Shown here in pieces: positions 31,500 to 37,909 of a DNA stretch of 37,909 bases. Source of the stretch: Candidatus Pacearchaeota archaeon (GTDB lineage Archaea > Nanobdellota > Nanobdellia > Pacearchaeales > GW2011-AR1); contig VGKR01000001.1 in the NCBI GenBank assembly GCA_016866915.1, positions 1-37,909 of the forward strand. The letters are read 5' to 3'. The translations under genes were made by a program, and so were the position numbers. Numbering within the stretch: the first letter of the stretch is position 1; every line of letters starts with the position of its first letter. The notes under the pieces were generated by a model. The model did no database searches. It saw only the letters and a program-made list of their open reading frames with translations, and had not been told where the DNA came from.

Positions 31500-31520
31500 A
31501 TAAATATAATATTACTATGG

Positions 31521-31530
31521 TATTTATAAA
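31521..31530 (-). promoter_or_regulatory. TATA box of membrane protein B
   Basis: TTTATAAATA on the minus strand, 22-31 nt before the ATG at 31499. Confidence 0.55.
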
Positions 31531-31573
31531 TGTTTTTTATATTTTTTATAAAACGCTAGCTCGTATTCAGAAT

Positions 31574-31852
31574 TTAAATAAGTCCTTCGGGGATTTCCTC
31601 AATTTCAGATTCTTGGCTAGGTAAAGCAGATTTATTTATGACAAAGATATCTCCAATTGCCCTTACAAACTGATGAGGTATAATAACTCCTCGAGCTCCT
31701 CCAATCAAAGAAGTGACACTTCCCCCCACCCGTATTTTCCAGCCATCTACTTTATTGTCTAAAAGATTTGCTTCTTCAATTTCTCCGAAATAATCTCCAG
31801 AGTCAGTGTAAACCTTGCAACCCATAACTTCTGTTATCTTTTTAACGCGCAT
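31574..31852 (-). CDS. PRC-barrel domain protein
   Basis: A 92-residue single PRC-barrel: MRVKKITEVMGCKVYTDSGDYFGEIEEANL, GWKIRVGG, GARGVIIPHQFVRAIGDIFVI, then an acidic tail (SEIEEIPEGLI). Single PRC-barrel proteins in archaea are conserved and linked to RNA metabolism or cell division (CdpB-type); which applies here cannot be told. A TATA-like GTATTTAAAT lies about 22-32 nt upstream of the ATG. Confidence 0.88.
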   Translation of the reverse strand: MRVKKITEVMGCKVYTDSGDYFGEIEEANLLDNKVDGWKIRVGGSVTSLIGGARGVIIPHQFVRAIGDIFVINKSALPSQESEIEEIPEGLI

Positions 31853-31950
31853 ACTAAAATTTAGCCGAACTCATTTAAATACTTTTCCATGATTTAATAT
31901 ATAATTTTGCCGAAAAACGCATATTTTTATCTCTTTTGCAACATAACAAA

Positions 31951-31960
31951 CTTTATAAAA
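31951..31960 (+). promoter_or_regulatory. TATA box of the S2P-like gene
   Basis: CTTTATAAAA, 21-30 nt before the ATG at 31981. Confidence 0.6.
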
Positions 31961-31980
31961 AATTCAAACTTGTTTAATCT

Positions 31981-32616
31981 ATGCTTAATCAAAAGGAAAT
32001 ATTTTCTGTCTTAATTTTGACTCTAATCCTTGCTTTTGCTGTGGGTTTATTTCAAAGTGTCTCAAAAATTCCTTACATCTTTCTGATATTTTTAGTCATA
32101 ATTATTGTGAATGTATTGGCTAAAAAAATTGCAAGTTTTTATCTTGATTCAGAAATAGATGTGAAATTGTGGACAATAGAAAGATATGGTTTTCGGCCAT
32201 CTCAGCATTTAAAAAGACCTTTTCCAGCAGGAATAATTCTTCCAATAATAACTGCCTTTTTATTCTTTGGGCAATTAAACAATTTTTTTTGGTTAGCCTC
32301 TTTGGTTTTTGATGTAAAACCCCGAGTATATCGGGCAGCTAAAAGATACGGGCTTTATTCTTACACTGAAATGACTGAAGATCATATAGGAATAATTGCG
32401 GCAGCCGGAGTGTTTGCTAATTTATTTTTTGCAGTTATTGGATATCTTTTGGGATTTTCTGAATTTTCCCGATTTAGTATTTATTTCGCTTTTTTCAATA
32501 TGATTCCCTTATCGGATCTCGATGGAAATAAAATATTTTTTGGAAATCTTGCCTTATGGAGTTTTCTTGCTACTCTCGTTTTGATAGGTTTGGTTTATGC
32601 TTTTTTCCTGATATAA
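31981..32616 (+). CDS. Site-2-protease-like membrane protein lacking HExxH
   Basis: A 211-residue polytopic membrane protein with M50-family architecture. The second signature is clear: NMIPLSDLDGNKIFFG (173-188) matches the N-x-x-P...LDG motif that supplies the Asp zinc ligand, and AAAGVFANLFFA (140-151) matches the helix before it. At the place of the zinc-binding HExxH in the early helix the protein reads NVLAK (44-48). It is therefore probably a non-proteolytic relative, able to bind membrane substrates without cutting them. Confidence 0.75.
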   Translation: MLNQKEIFSVLILTLILAFAVGLFQSVSKIPYIFLIFLVIIIVNVLAKKIASFYLDSEIDVKLWTIERYGFRPSQHLKRPFPAGIILPIITAFLFFGQLNNFFWLASLVFDVKPRVYRAAKRYGLYSYTEMTEDHIGIIAAAGVFANLFFAVIGYLLGFSEFSRFSIYFAFFNMIPLSDLDGNKIFFGNLALWSFLATLVLIGLVYAFFLI

Positions 32617-32664
32617 AAGAATGCAAATAAAAAAACATTTAAAGGTTAGTTTCATAAGAATAAT

Positions 32665-32871
32665 ATGGAAAAACCAGGTTGGTTAAAAACTAAAAAGATT
32701 GCAGGGATTTTCGCTTTGCTTTCCTTTGTAACAGGTTTCCTATTTCTAAATTCGAGTATTACAGGAAATGTAATTTTAGATAATAAATATCCTTTCGATG
32801 TTATTTCATTTATTGGATTGCTACTTGTTCTATGTTCTGCTCTTCTTGTAGCTTATATCCTCAAAAAATAA
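32665..32871 (+). CDS. Small two-helix membrane protein
   Basis: A 68-residue protein with two membrane helices (about 12-30 and 45-65) separated by SSITGNVILDN. I recall the ITGNVI loop from many DPANN surface proteins. A CATTTAAAGG element about 19-28 nt before the ATG supports expression. No function assigned. Confidence 0.7.
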   Translation: MEKPGWLKTKKIAGIFALLSFVTGFLFLNSSITGNVILDNKYPFDVISFIGLLLVLCSALLVAYILKK

Positions 32872-32876
32872 GATAA

Positions 32877-32886
32877 CTTTTTATAA
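32877..32886 (+). promoter_or_regulatory. TATA box of the Hef helicase gene
   Basis: CTTTTTATAA, 21-30 nt before the ATG at 32907. This supports that ATG over the TTG at 32901. Confidence 0.55.
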
Positions 32887-32906
32887 GGAGAAAATTTTGC
32901 TTGCTA

Positions 32907-34484
32907 ATGGAATTTTTAGAAAAAATTTCTCCTCGAGAATATCAAGAAAATATTCTGAAGACCTGCGTGGATAAAAACTGTCTGGTAGTTCTTCCAACAG
33001 GAATTGGTAAGACTCTGATTGCTCTTATGCTTAGTATTGAAAGAATGAAAAAATTTCCTGGAGAAAAGGTTGTTTTTCTAGCTCCGACAAAACCTCTTGC
33101 AGAACAACATTTAATTTATTTTAAAAAACATCTTCCCGAGCTTTTTGGAGATTTGCAGTTATTTACAGGACAAGTTAAATCTGAAAAAAGAAAAGAAATT
33201 TGGGAAACAGCAGATATTATCTTTTCAACACCCCAGTGCATTGCAAATGATTTAAGAAAGAATCTCTACACTTTGGTCGGAGTTTGCTTGTTGATTGAAG
33301 ACGAGGCCCATAGATGTATAAAAAATTATGATTATAGTTATGTGGCAAAGAAATATTTAGAGCAGGCCCTTCATCCAAGAATTCTCGGACTAACTGCTTC
33401 TCCTGGAAGTGAAGTTTCCAAAATTAAAGAAATTTGTAAAAATCTTTCAATAGAAGAAGTAGAATTAAGAACAAGAGAAAGTCTTGATGTGCAGCCTTAT
33501 TTGAAAAAACTAGAATTTGAAAAAATTGTTTTAGAATTTCCTCCTGAAATGAAAAGAATTCGAGAAATTTTGTTGCGACTTTTTAGACAATATGTAGATG
33601 AATTAAGAAACCGAAAAGTTTTTTTTGGCCCGCCTAATAAAATTGAATTAATCAAACTTCAGAAGAGACTTATTTTAAGTATTGCAAAAGGAAATAAAAA
33701 TTACAACAATCTTTTAGCCTCTAGTTCTTGTGCCCAGACAATAAGAATACAGCATGCTCTGGAATTATTGGAAACTCAAACTCTGGCGGGATTTAATAAA
33801 TTTTTGAGAGAATTGCTCAAGAAGGCTTCAAGAAAAGAAAGCAGAGGAATTGAAAGATTGGTTCAAAAACCAGAATTCAATTACGCATTTGTTAATTCTA
33901 ATAAACTATTGGAAGAAGGTATAGAACATCCGAAAATTCTAAAATTAGAAGAAATAATTCGCAAAGAAAAAGAAAAAAATGAAAAAATTCGGATAATGAT
34001 TTTCACTCAGTTTAGAGATACAGCGAAATTAATTTCTAAAAAAATTAACGAAATATCTGGAATAAATACTGCAATTTTTGTGGGTCAGGGAAAAAAATCC
34101 GGTTCTGAAGATGTCCAGGGTTTAAGTCAGAAAGAACAAAGAAAAATTCTTGAAGATTTTTCATCTGGAAAGACAAATGTTTTGTGCGCAACCTCTATTG
34201 GCGAAGAAGGCCTAGATATACCCGAGGTAAATCTCGTAATATTCTATGAACCGGTTCCGTCTGCAATAAGAGCAATTCAAAGAGCAGGAAGAACAGCCCG
34301 TCTAATAGAAGGGAAATTGATAATTCTTATTACTAAAGACACTCGAGACGAAGCTTATTTTTATGTTTCAAAAGCAAAAGAAAAAAGAATGCATTCTTCC
34401 ATAGATTCAATAAAAAAAGATCTAAATAGCAAATTTTTTAGAGAAATCCAAGAGAAACTTAAAAAAAATGAAGAAAATATTTAA
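32907..34484 (+). CDS. hef: Hef/FANCM-type helicase (separate helicase half)
   Basis: A 525-residue SF2 helicase for branched or stalled forks. Motifs: PTGIGKT (30-36), APTKPLAEQH (59-68), STPQ (107-110), DEAH (132-135), LTASPG, FTQFRDTA, a C-terminal TSIGEEGLDIPEVNLVIFYEPVPS and QRAGRTAR. This matches the helicase portion of archaeal Hef. In euryarchaeal Hef an XPF-type nuclease is fused at the C-terminus; here the nuclease is the next gene, starting 17 nt before this stop in the +1 frame. The overlap region contains a run of eight A. Confidence 0.93.
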   Translation: MEFLEKISPREYQENILKTCVDKNCLVVLPTGIGKTLIALMLSIERMKKFPGEKVVFLAPTKPLAEQHLIYFKKHLPELFGDLQLFTGQVKSEKRKEIWETADIIFSTPQCIANDLRKNLYTLVGVCLLIEDEAHRCIKNYDYSYVAKKYLEQALHPRILGLTASPGSEVSKIKEICKNLSIEEVELRTRESLDVQPYLKKLEFEKIVLEFPPEMKRIREILLRLFRQYVDELRNRKVFFGPPNKIELIKLQKRLILSIAKGNKNYNNLLASSSCAQTIRIQHALELLETQTLAGFNKFLRELLKKASRKESRGIERLVQKPEFNYAFVNSNKLLEEGIEHPKILKLEEIIRKEKEKNEKIRIMIFTQFRDTAKLISKKINEISGINTAIFVGQGKKSGSEDVQGLSQKEQRKILEDFSSGKTNVLCATSIGEEGLDIPEVNLVIFYEPVPSAIRAIQRAGRTARLIEGKLIILITKDTRDEAYFYVSKAKEKRMHSSIDSIKKDLNSKFFREIQEKLKKNEENI

Positions 34485-35154
34485 TATTTTTTCGAAAAAG
34501 AACATAAAAGAAAAAGAACACACCAAAATAACCGTTGATTATCGGGAGAAGAATTCACTGGTAATATCTGAATTAAGTGCTTTAAATTTACAAATTGAAT
34601 TTGCTTCATTAGAGATTGCAGATTATATTATCGGAGATGTTGCAATAGAGAGAAAAACGGTTTCGGATTTTATTTCTTCTATGATAAATCGAAGGCTTTT
34701 AAATCAATTAGAAAAAATGAGTTCATATGAAAATCGTCTTTTGATAATAGAGGGATTGGATGAACAAGAACTTTATTTTGAACAGGAAAATAATAAAGGG
34801 GTGCATGCCAATTCCATTAGAGGATTTTTAATTTCAATTTTATTAAAACACAAAACACCCATTATTTTTACAAAAAATTACGAAGATACTGCAAAATTCT
34901 TAGAAATTATTTCAAGAAGAAAAACAAAAGAGATGTCTCTTCATGTAGCAAAAAAGAATTTGAATAAGTCAGAAAGATTGCAATTTATATTAGAAGGATT
35001 TCCGGGAATAGGGCCTAAAACAGCTAAAGAGCTTTTAAAAAAATTCGGAACCATAAGAAATATAATCAATGCGCCTGAAGAAGAACTAAAACAAATTCTT
35101 GGAAAAAGAACTGAAAACATCCTAAGAATTATCGATCAGGGAGTTGAAGATTAA
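34468..35154 (+). CDS. XPF/ERCC4-type structure-specific nuclease
   Basis: A 228-residue nuclease. A short basic linker-like N-terminus (1-18) precedes the ERCC4 domain: VDYREKNS (23-30), ADYIIGD (51-57) and the catalytic ERKTVSD (61-67). A tandem helix-hairpin-helix domain (about 168-225, GFPGIGPKTAKELLKKFG) follows. It cuts 3'-flap and fork structures. The gene overlaps the Hef helicase by 17 nt in another frame, so the pair is the split form of Hef. All catalytic residues are present. Confidence 0.92.
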   Translation: MKKIFNIFSKKNIKEKEHTKITVDYREKNSLVISELSALNLQIEFASLEIADYIIGDVAIERKTVSDFISSMINRRLLNQLEKMSSYENRLLIIEGLDEQELYFEQENNKGVHANSIRGFLISILLKHKTPIIFTKNYEDTAKFLEIISRRKTKEMSLHVAKKNLNKSERLQFILEGFPGIGPKTAKELLKKFGTIRNIINAPEEELKQILGKRTENILRIIDQGVED

Positions 35155-35156
35155 AT

Positions 35157-35687
35157 TTAATTTTCTAAAGGATAAATTCCGATATCTTTATATTTCGGAT
35201 TTTTGAATTCTAAAATTGAACTTTTTAATTTAAATTCCTTAATCTCAAATTCTATCGGAGAAATTTTTATATTTTTGAATAAATTCAGAAATTTCTTTTT
35301 ATCTTCTATCTTTTTTATGCGGGCAATAGTTAAATGGCCCATGAATCTTTTTTCTTTTTCAAATAAATCTGCCAATTTCTCATCAATTTCTTTTTGAAGT
35401 TTTTCGCAGCCCCTTAAAGAAAGCCAAAGTATCCGAATAAATTTGGATGAAAAAACACCCAATTCCCCTATTTCAGCCTTAAATTTTTTTATTTTTATTT
35501 CATGAAGTTTTCTTTTTATTTTCTCTATTTGCTCAGCTTCTACTTCTCCTAGAAATTTTAAAGTCAAATGCAGATTAAAAATTTCTGTTTTTTTACCTAT
35601 AAATTCCGGAAGCTTTTCTTGAATTTTTGCAATTTCCTTTAGTATTTCAGAAGGAAAATCTATTGCAATAAAAATCCTTTTTTTCAT
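35157..35687 (-). CDS. thpR: RNA 2',3'-cyclic phosphodiesterase (ThpR/LigT)
   Basis: A 176-residue 2H-phosphoesterase. Both HxTx motifs are present: HLTLKFLG (40-47) and GHLTIARI (117-124), with the typical start RIFIAIDFP. It opens 2',3'-cyclic phosphates to 2'-phosphates and was described as a tRNA ligase-like activity. Its ATG overlaps the TGA of the upstream half-MFS gene (ATGA), so it is translationally coupled to it. It converges with the nuclease gene (2-bp gap). Confidence 0.93.
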   Translation of the reverse strand: MKKRIFIAIDFPSEILKEIAKIQEKLPEFIGKKTEIFNLHLTLKFLGEVEAEQIEKIKRKLHEIKIKKFKAEIGELGVFSSKFIRILWLSLRGCEKLQKEIDEKLADLFEKEKRFMGHLTIARIKKIEDKKKFLNLFKNIKISPIEFEIKEFKLKSSILEFKNPKYKDIGIYPLEN

Positions 35688-36355
35688 TTTTGAGGCGTTT
35701 GTCTTTGTGCTCTTCTTTTAGCTTTTTGAAGAGCTTTTCGCCTTTTTGCTCGTTCTCTTTCTTTTTTTCGTTTAAGACTTAACTCTCTTCTCAATTCTCG
35801 AGTTTCAATTCTGTCTAAAAAAATCAAAATAAGGAAACCAAAAAGGGCTATAGAACCGACAACAAAGAATAAAGAAATAAATCCAAAACTCTCAGCAACA
35901 GATGCTCCTAAAAATGCAGCTATAGCTCCGCCAATACCTACTCCTGCACTCCAAAAAGAATATTCAAATCCCCTATGTCTTTTATCCATATATATTGTAA
36001 AAAGACTAAACCAGCTCGGATATGCAAATGCTGTGCCTAAGCCATAAATTCCTTGTGCAATAAAAATTACATAAACATTATTGGCAATAACATAGATGAA
36101 CGGCACCAATACAATTAAAGAAGTTCCAATAAGCAATAATCGCGATTTATGTTTGTGATTGTCTATTAAAAATTTTGATAGGGGAAATTGCGCTGTTGAA
36201 CGGACAATTAAAAATATTCCTGTTGCCATTCCCGCAGTTAAAATAGTTCCTCCTTCTATTCCAATTAAAAAGATAGCAAAAATAGGAGCTATTAATCCAA
36301 AACTGCTCAAAATAAGAATATCTGAAAGAATCAATAAAAGTATTTTTTTATTCAT
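35684..36355 (-). CDS. Half-size MFS-type membrane protein with basic tail
   Basis: A 223-residue protein with six membrane helices matching the N-terminal half of a major facilitator transporter (SFGLIAPIFAIFL in TM1, a cytoplasmic loop with FLIDNHKHKSR, IYGLGTAFAYPSW in TM4). After TM6 it ends in about 42 residues dominated by Lys and Arg (RKKERERAKRRKALQKAKRR). Normal MFS proteins have twelve helices. No downstream second half exists: the frame is immediately followed by thpR. It may work as a dimer. The TATA-like element is at about 36374-36386. Confidence 0.78.
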   Translation of the reverse strand: MNKKILLLILSDILILSSFGLIAPIFAIFLIGIEGGTILTAGMATGIFLIVRSTAQFPLSKFLIDNHKHKSRLLLIGTSLIVLVPFIYVIANNVYVIFIAQGIYGLGTAFAYPSWFSLFTIYMDKRHRGFEYSFWSAGVGIGGAIAAFLGASVAESFGFISLFFVVGSIALFGFLILIFLDRIETRELRRELSLKRKKERERAKRRKALQKAKRRAQRQTPQK

Positions 36356-36390
36356 ATTTTCAAAAGACTATTCAAATTTATAAATCTTAA

Positions 36391-37194
36391 CTAGATTAGT
36401 TCAGAAAGAATTTTTGCTCCGAGTTTAACAGTAATTTCGTTTGCATCTTTTTCAGGATTTATTTCAACAAGATCAACAGCCCGGATATTTTTTAATTTAT
36501 TAAGTCTTTGAATTAGATGCAAAAATTCTCGACTCGTAAGTCCTCCGGGTTCTCTATAACCTGTTCCCGGAGCAAAGGCAGGATCAATTACATCAATATC
36601 AATAGATAAATAAATTTGCTTGTTTTTTGAAAATTCCATGAGAATATCGCAAGAGTCTTCGAGATTTTCAAGAAGTTGATTCATGCTCATTCTTTTTATT
36701 TTGTGCTTTTCTAAGAAAATTTTTTCAGAAGAATACAAATTTCGCACACCGACTAAAAAAATATTTTCTGAAGGAAATCCTCTTTCGATTAAAGCAGATA
36801 ACCATTCTTCATGAGAGGGAAATTCTTTATCAGGCTTCATACAATCTGGATGAGCATCAAAAACAATTAAACACGGTTCCTTACAGATATTCTTGCAATG
36901 ATCAAAAAAAGCACGTCCTAAGGAATAACTTATAGAGTGGTCTCCTCCTAGGAAGATTGCTCTTTGTTTTTCGCTGAAAATTTCAAGCGCATTTTCATAG
37001 ATTAGTTTATTTGTAGTTTCAAGATTAGAGTTATCTAAATGTATTTCTTCCAGGTCTAAAAGTTTAACATCTATAGGAATGTCTCTTTCATTACTATAAA
37101 TTTCTTTTAAAGCTGCAAGTATGAAATTTCCTGCTTTTTCGCATCCTTTTGTTTTTCCAAGCCCATTAATTCCTGGAACTTTTACGACAAACAT
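36391..37194 (-). CDS. Arginase/agmatinase-family ureohydrolase
   Basis: A 267-residue manganese enzyme. Metal motifs are complete: GGDHS (83-87), DAHPD (113-117) and SIDIDVIDPAFAPG (197-210, Asp199 and Asp201), plus the His128 loop and EPGGLT (215-220). The family hydrolyses arginine, agmatine or related guanidines to urea; the motifs visible here do not decide between agmatinase and arginase. Agmatinase, leading to putrescine and polyamines, is the commoner archaeal role. A TATA-like TCTTAAAAAC (about 37216-37227) precedes the ATG. Confidence 0.92.
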   Translation of the reverse strand: MFVVKVPGINGLGKTKGCEKAGNFILAALKEIYSNERDIPIDVKLLDLEEIHLDNSNLETTNKLIYENALEIFSEKQRAIFLGGDHSISYSLGRAFFDHCKNICKEPCLIVFDAHPDCMKPDKEFPSHEEWLSALIERGFPSENIFLVGVRNLYSSEKIFLEKHKIKRMSMNQLLENLEDSCDILMEFSKNKQIYLSIDIDVIDPAFAPGTGYREPGGLTSREFLHLIQRLNKLKNIRAVDLVEINPEKDANEITVKLGAKILSELI

Positions 37195-37242
37195 AAAAAA
37201 TTAGATTAAGTATAGTTTTTAAGATTAATTATTACATTTAAT

Positions 37243-37909
37243 CTATCTCGGAATCAAAGCAAAGAAACTGTATTTTTTAAGAGGTTTTTTTGCAAGTTCT
37301 TTAACTTCTCTTAATTTTACACTCAAAATGTTTTTTTCAAAATTATAGAAATCTTTTGCATTTCCATTTATTTCATGCAGAAGAAGATTAACCATTTGAT
37401 ATTGGGAATCTTCTGTAGATATTTGGTAATTTCCGATTATTTGTTCTTTTACAGACGCAAGTTCGAATTCACTGATATTTTGAGAGGCTTTTTTAAATTC
37501 CTCTAAAATAATTTTTTTGACTAGGTTTACATGTTCCTTTTTTGTTCCAACATAAATTAAATTATACGCAAAATCTTTACCGATATTAGATTCGCCTTTA
37601 ACAGCATATGCTAAATTTCTTTTTTCTCTAATCTCCTGAAATAGCCTTGACGAAAGTCCGCCAGCCATAAGAGTATTAAGAACGAATGCTGCGTAGTTTT
37701 TTCTGTCTTTAGTGATTGGAACATGATACGCAAAAGTGAGATTTGCTTGATCTATGCCTTTTCTTTTTTCAATTCGCGTTGCATTTTTTTTCATTATCTT
37801 AAATTTTTGGATTTTTCCTTTTTGATTTCCAAAATTTTTCTCTGCTAATCTAAGAATTTCTTTAAAATCAGCTTTTCCCACAATACACAAAATCATATTA
37901 TTCGGGCAA
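37243..37909 (-). CDS. M16-family metallopeptidase, C-terminal part (cut by edge)
   Basis: The frame is open to the window edge, so the N-terminal half with the HxxEH zinc site is not visible. What remains (about 222 residues) shows the end of the first M16 domain (CPNNMILCIVGKAD) and the second domain with GGLSSRLFQEIREKRNLAYAV, the Arg/Tyr signature of M16B peptidases. This should be read as the 3' end of a zinc peptidase gene of about 400 codons. An internal ATG at 37896 is not the true start. Confidence 0.88.
   Translation of the reverse strand, partial: CPNNMILCIVGKADFKEILRLAEKNFGNQKGKIQKFKIMKKNATRIEKRKGIDQANLTFAYHVPITKDRKNYAAFVLNTLMAGGLSSRLFQEIREKRNLAYAVKGESNIGKDFAYNLIYVGTKKEHVNLVKKIILEEFKKASQNISEFELASVKEQIIGNYQISTEDSQYQMVNLLLHEINGNAKDFYNFEKNILSVKLREVKELAKKPLKKYSFFALIPR

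Noticed and set aside
20682..31852. An archaellum (flagellar) locus
   Set aside because: No archaellin, ArlG/F or ArlH-type genes were seen, and the ATPase and platform are larger than ArlI/ArlJ; a pilus-type system fits better.
1..37909. CRISPR array, rRNA, insertion sequence or transposase
   Set aside because: I looked for regularly spaced repeats, rRNA-like conserved blocks and transposase motifs and saw none.

Overview
The window is a gene-dense, AT-rich stretch (roughly 30% G+C by eye) from an archaeon. It carries archaeal-type ribosomal proteins (eL42, eS1, uS15), aIF2-alpha, aEF1-beta, Nop10, Bud32, SRP54/FtsY, GINS, RecJ/GAN, RadA, RPA, Hef-type repair enzymes, endonuclease Q and archaeal phosphoglycerate mutase. 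Many core proteins are shorter than their family norm. Most genes have a TATA box 20-32 nt before the ATG, implying leaderless mRNAs, and small pilin-like membrane proteins abound. Together these point to a DPANN archaeon, probably of the Woesearchaeota/Pacearchaeota kind; that placement is inference, not a database result.

Layout. 1-2191 (minus): edge of an unknown gene, a large secreted protein with a pilin-like N-terminus, and a small membrane protein. 2294-5494: tRNA-Val, eL42-eS1, tRNA-Thr, a GINS subunit and phosphoglycerate mutase. 5637-9129 (plus): ftsY, srp54, a VKOR thiol oxidase and bud32. 9177-10135: tRNA-Gln and a MinD-like ATPase. 10221-13406 (plus): uS15, RecJ/GAN, aIF2-alpha, a Nudix protein and Nop10. 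13410-18575: EndoQ, tRNA-Arg, MscL, then a lytic transglycosylase behind radA, a DUF457/YdjM protein and RPA. 18680-19623: aEF1-beta and a HIT-like protein.

19603-31852 is the most distinctive part: a type IV pilus-like secretion locus. It has a prepilin peptidase, a consecutive run of ten small pilin-like or single-TM genes (three of them only 33-55 codons), a double-domain T2SF/ArlJ membrane platform and a VirB11/GspE-type ATPase. Divergent from the ATPase are two coiled-coil genes, followed by two paralogous polytopic membrane proteins and a PRC-barrel protein. Most of the pilin-like proteins share a short N-K-(K/R)-(G/A) cleavage-like motif before a hydrophobic helix. Several are cysteine-rich with even cysteine counts, which fits the VKOR encoded in the window.

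31981-37909: an S2P-like membrane protein lacking its zinc motif, a small membrane protein, a Hef helicase and an XPF/ERCC4 nuclease as two overlapping genes, RNA cyclic phosphodiesterase ThpR, a half-size MFS protein, an arginase-family enzyme and the end of an M16 peptidase.

Four tRNA genes are present (Val-GAC, Thr-UGU, Gln-UUG, Arg-GCG). Two of them (Thr and Gln) have their 3' ends duplicated as exact 20-22 bp direct repeats a short distance downstream. No CRISPR array, rRNA or insertion sequence was seen. Once the small genes are included, no gene-free stretch exceeds 300 bases.
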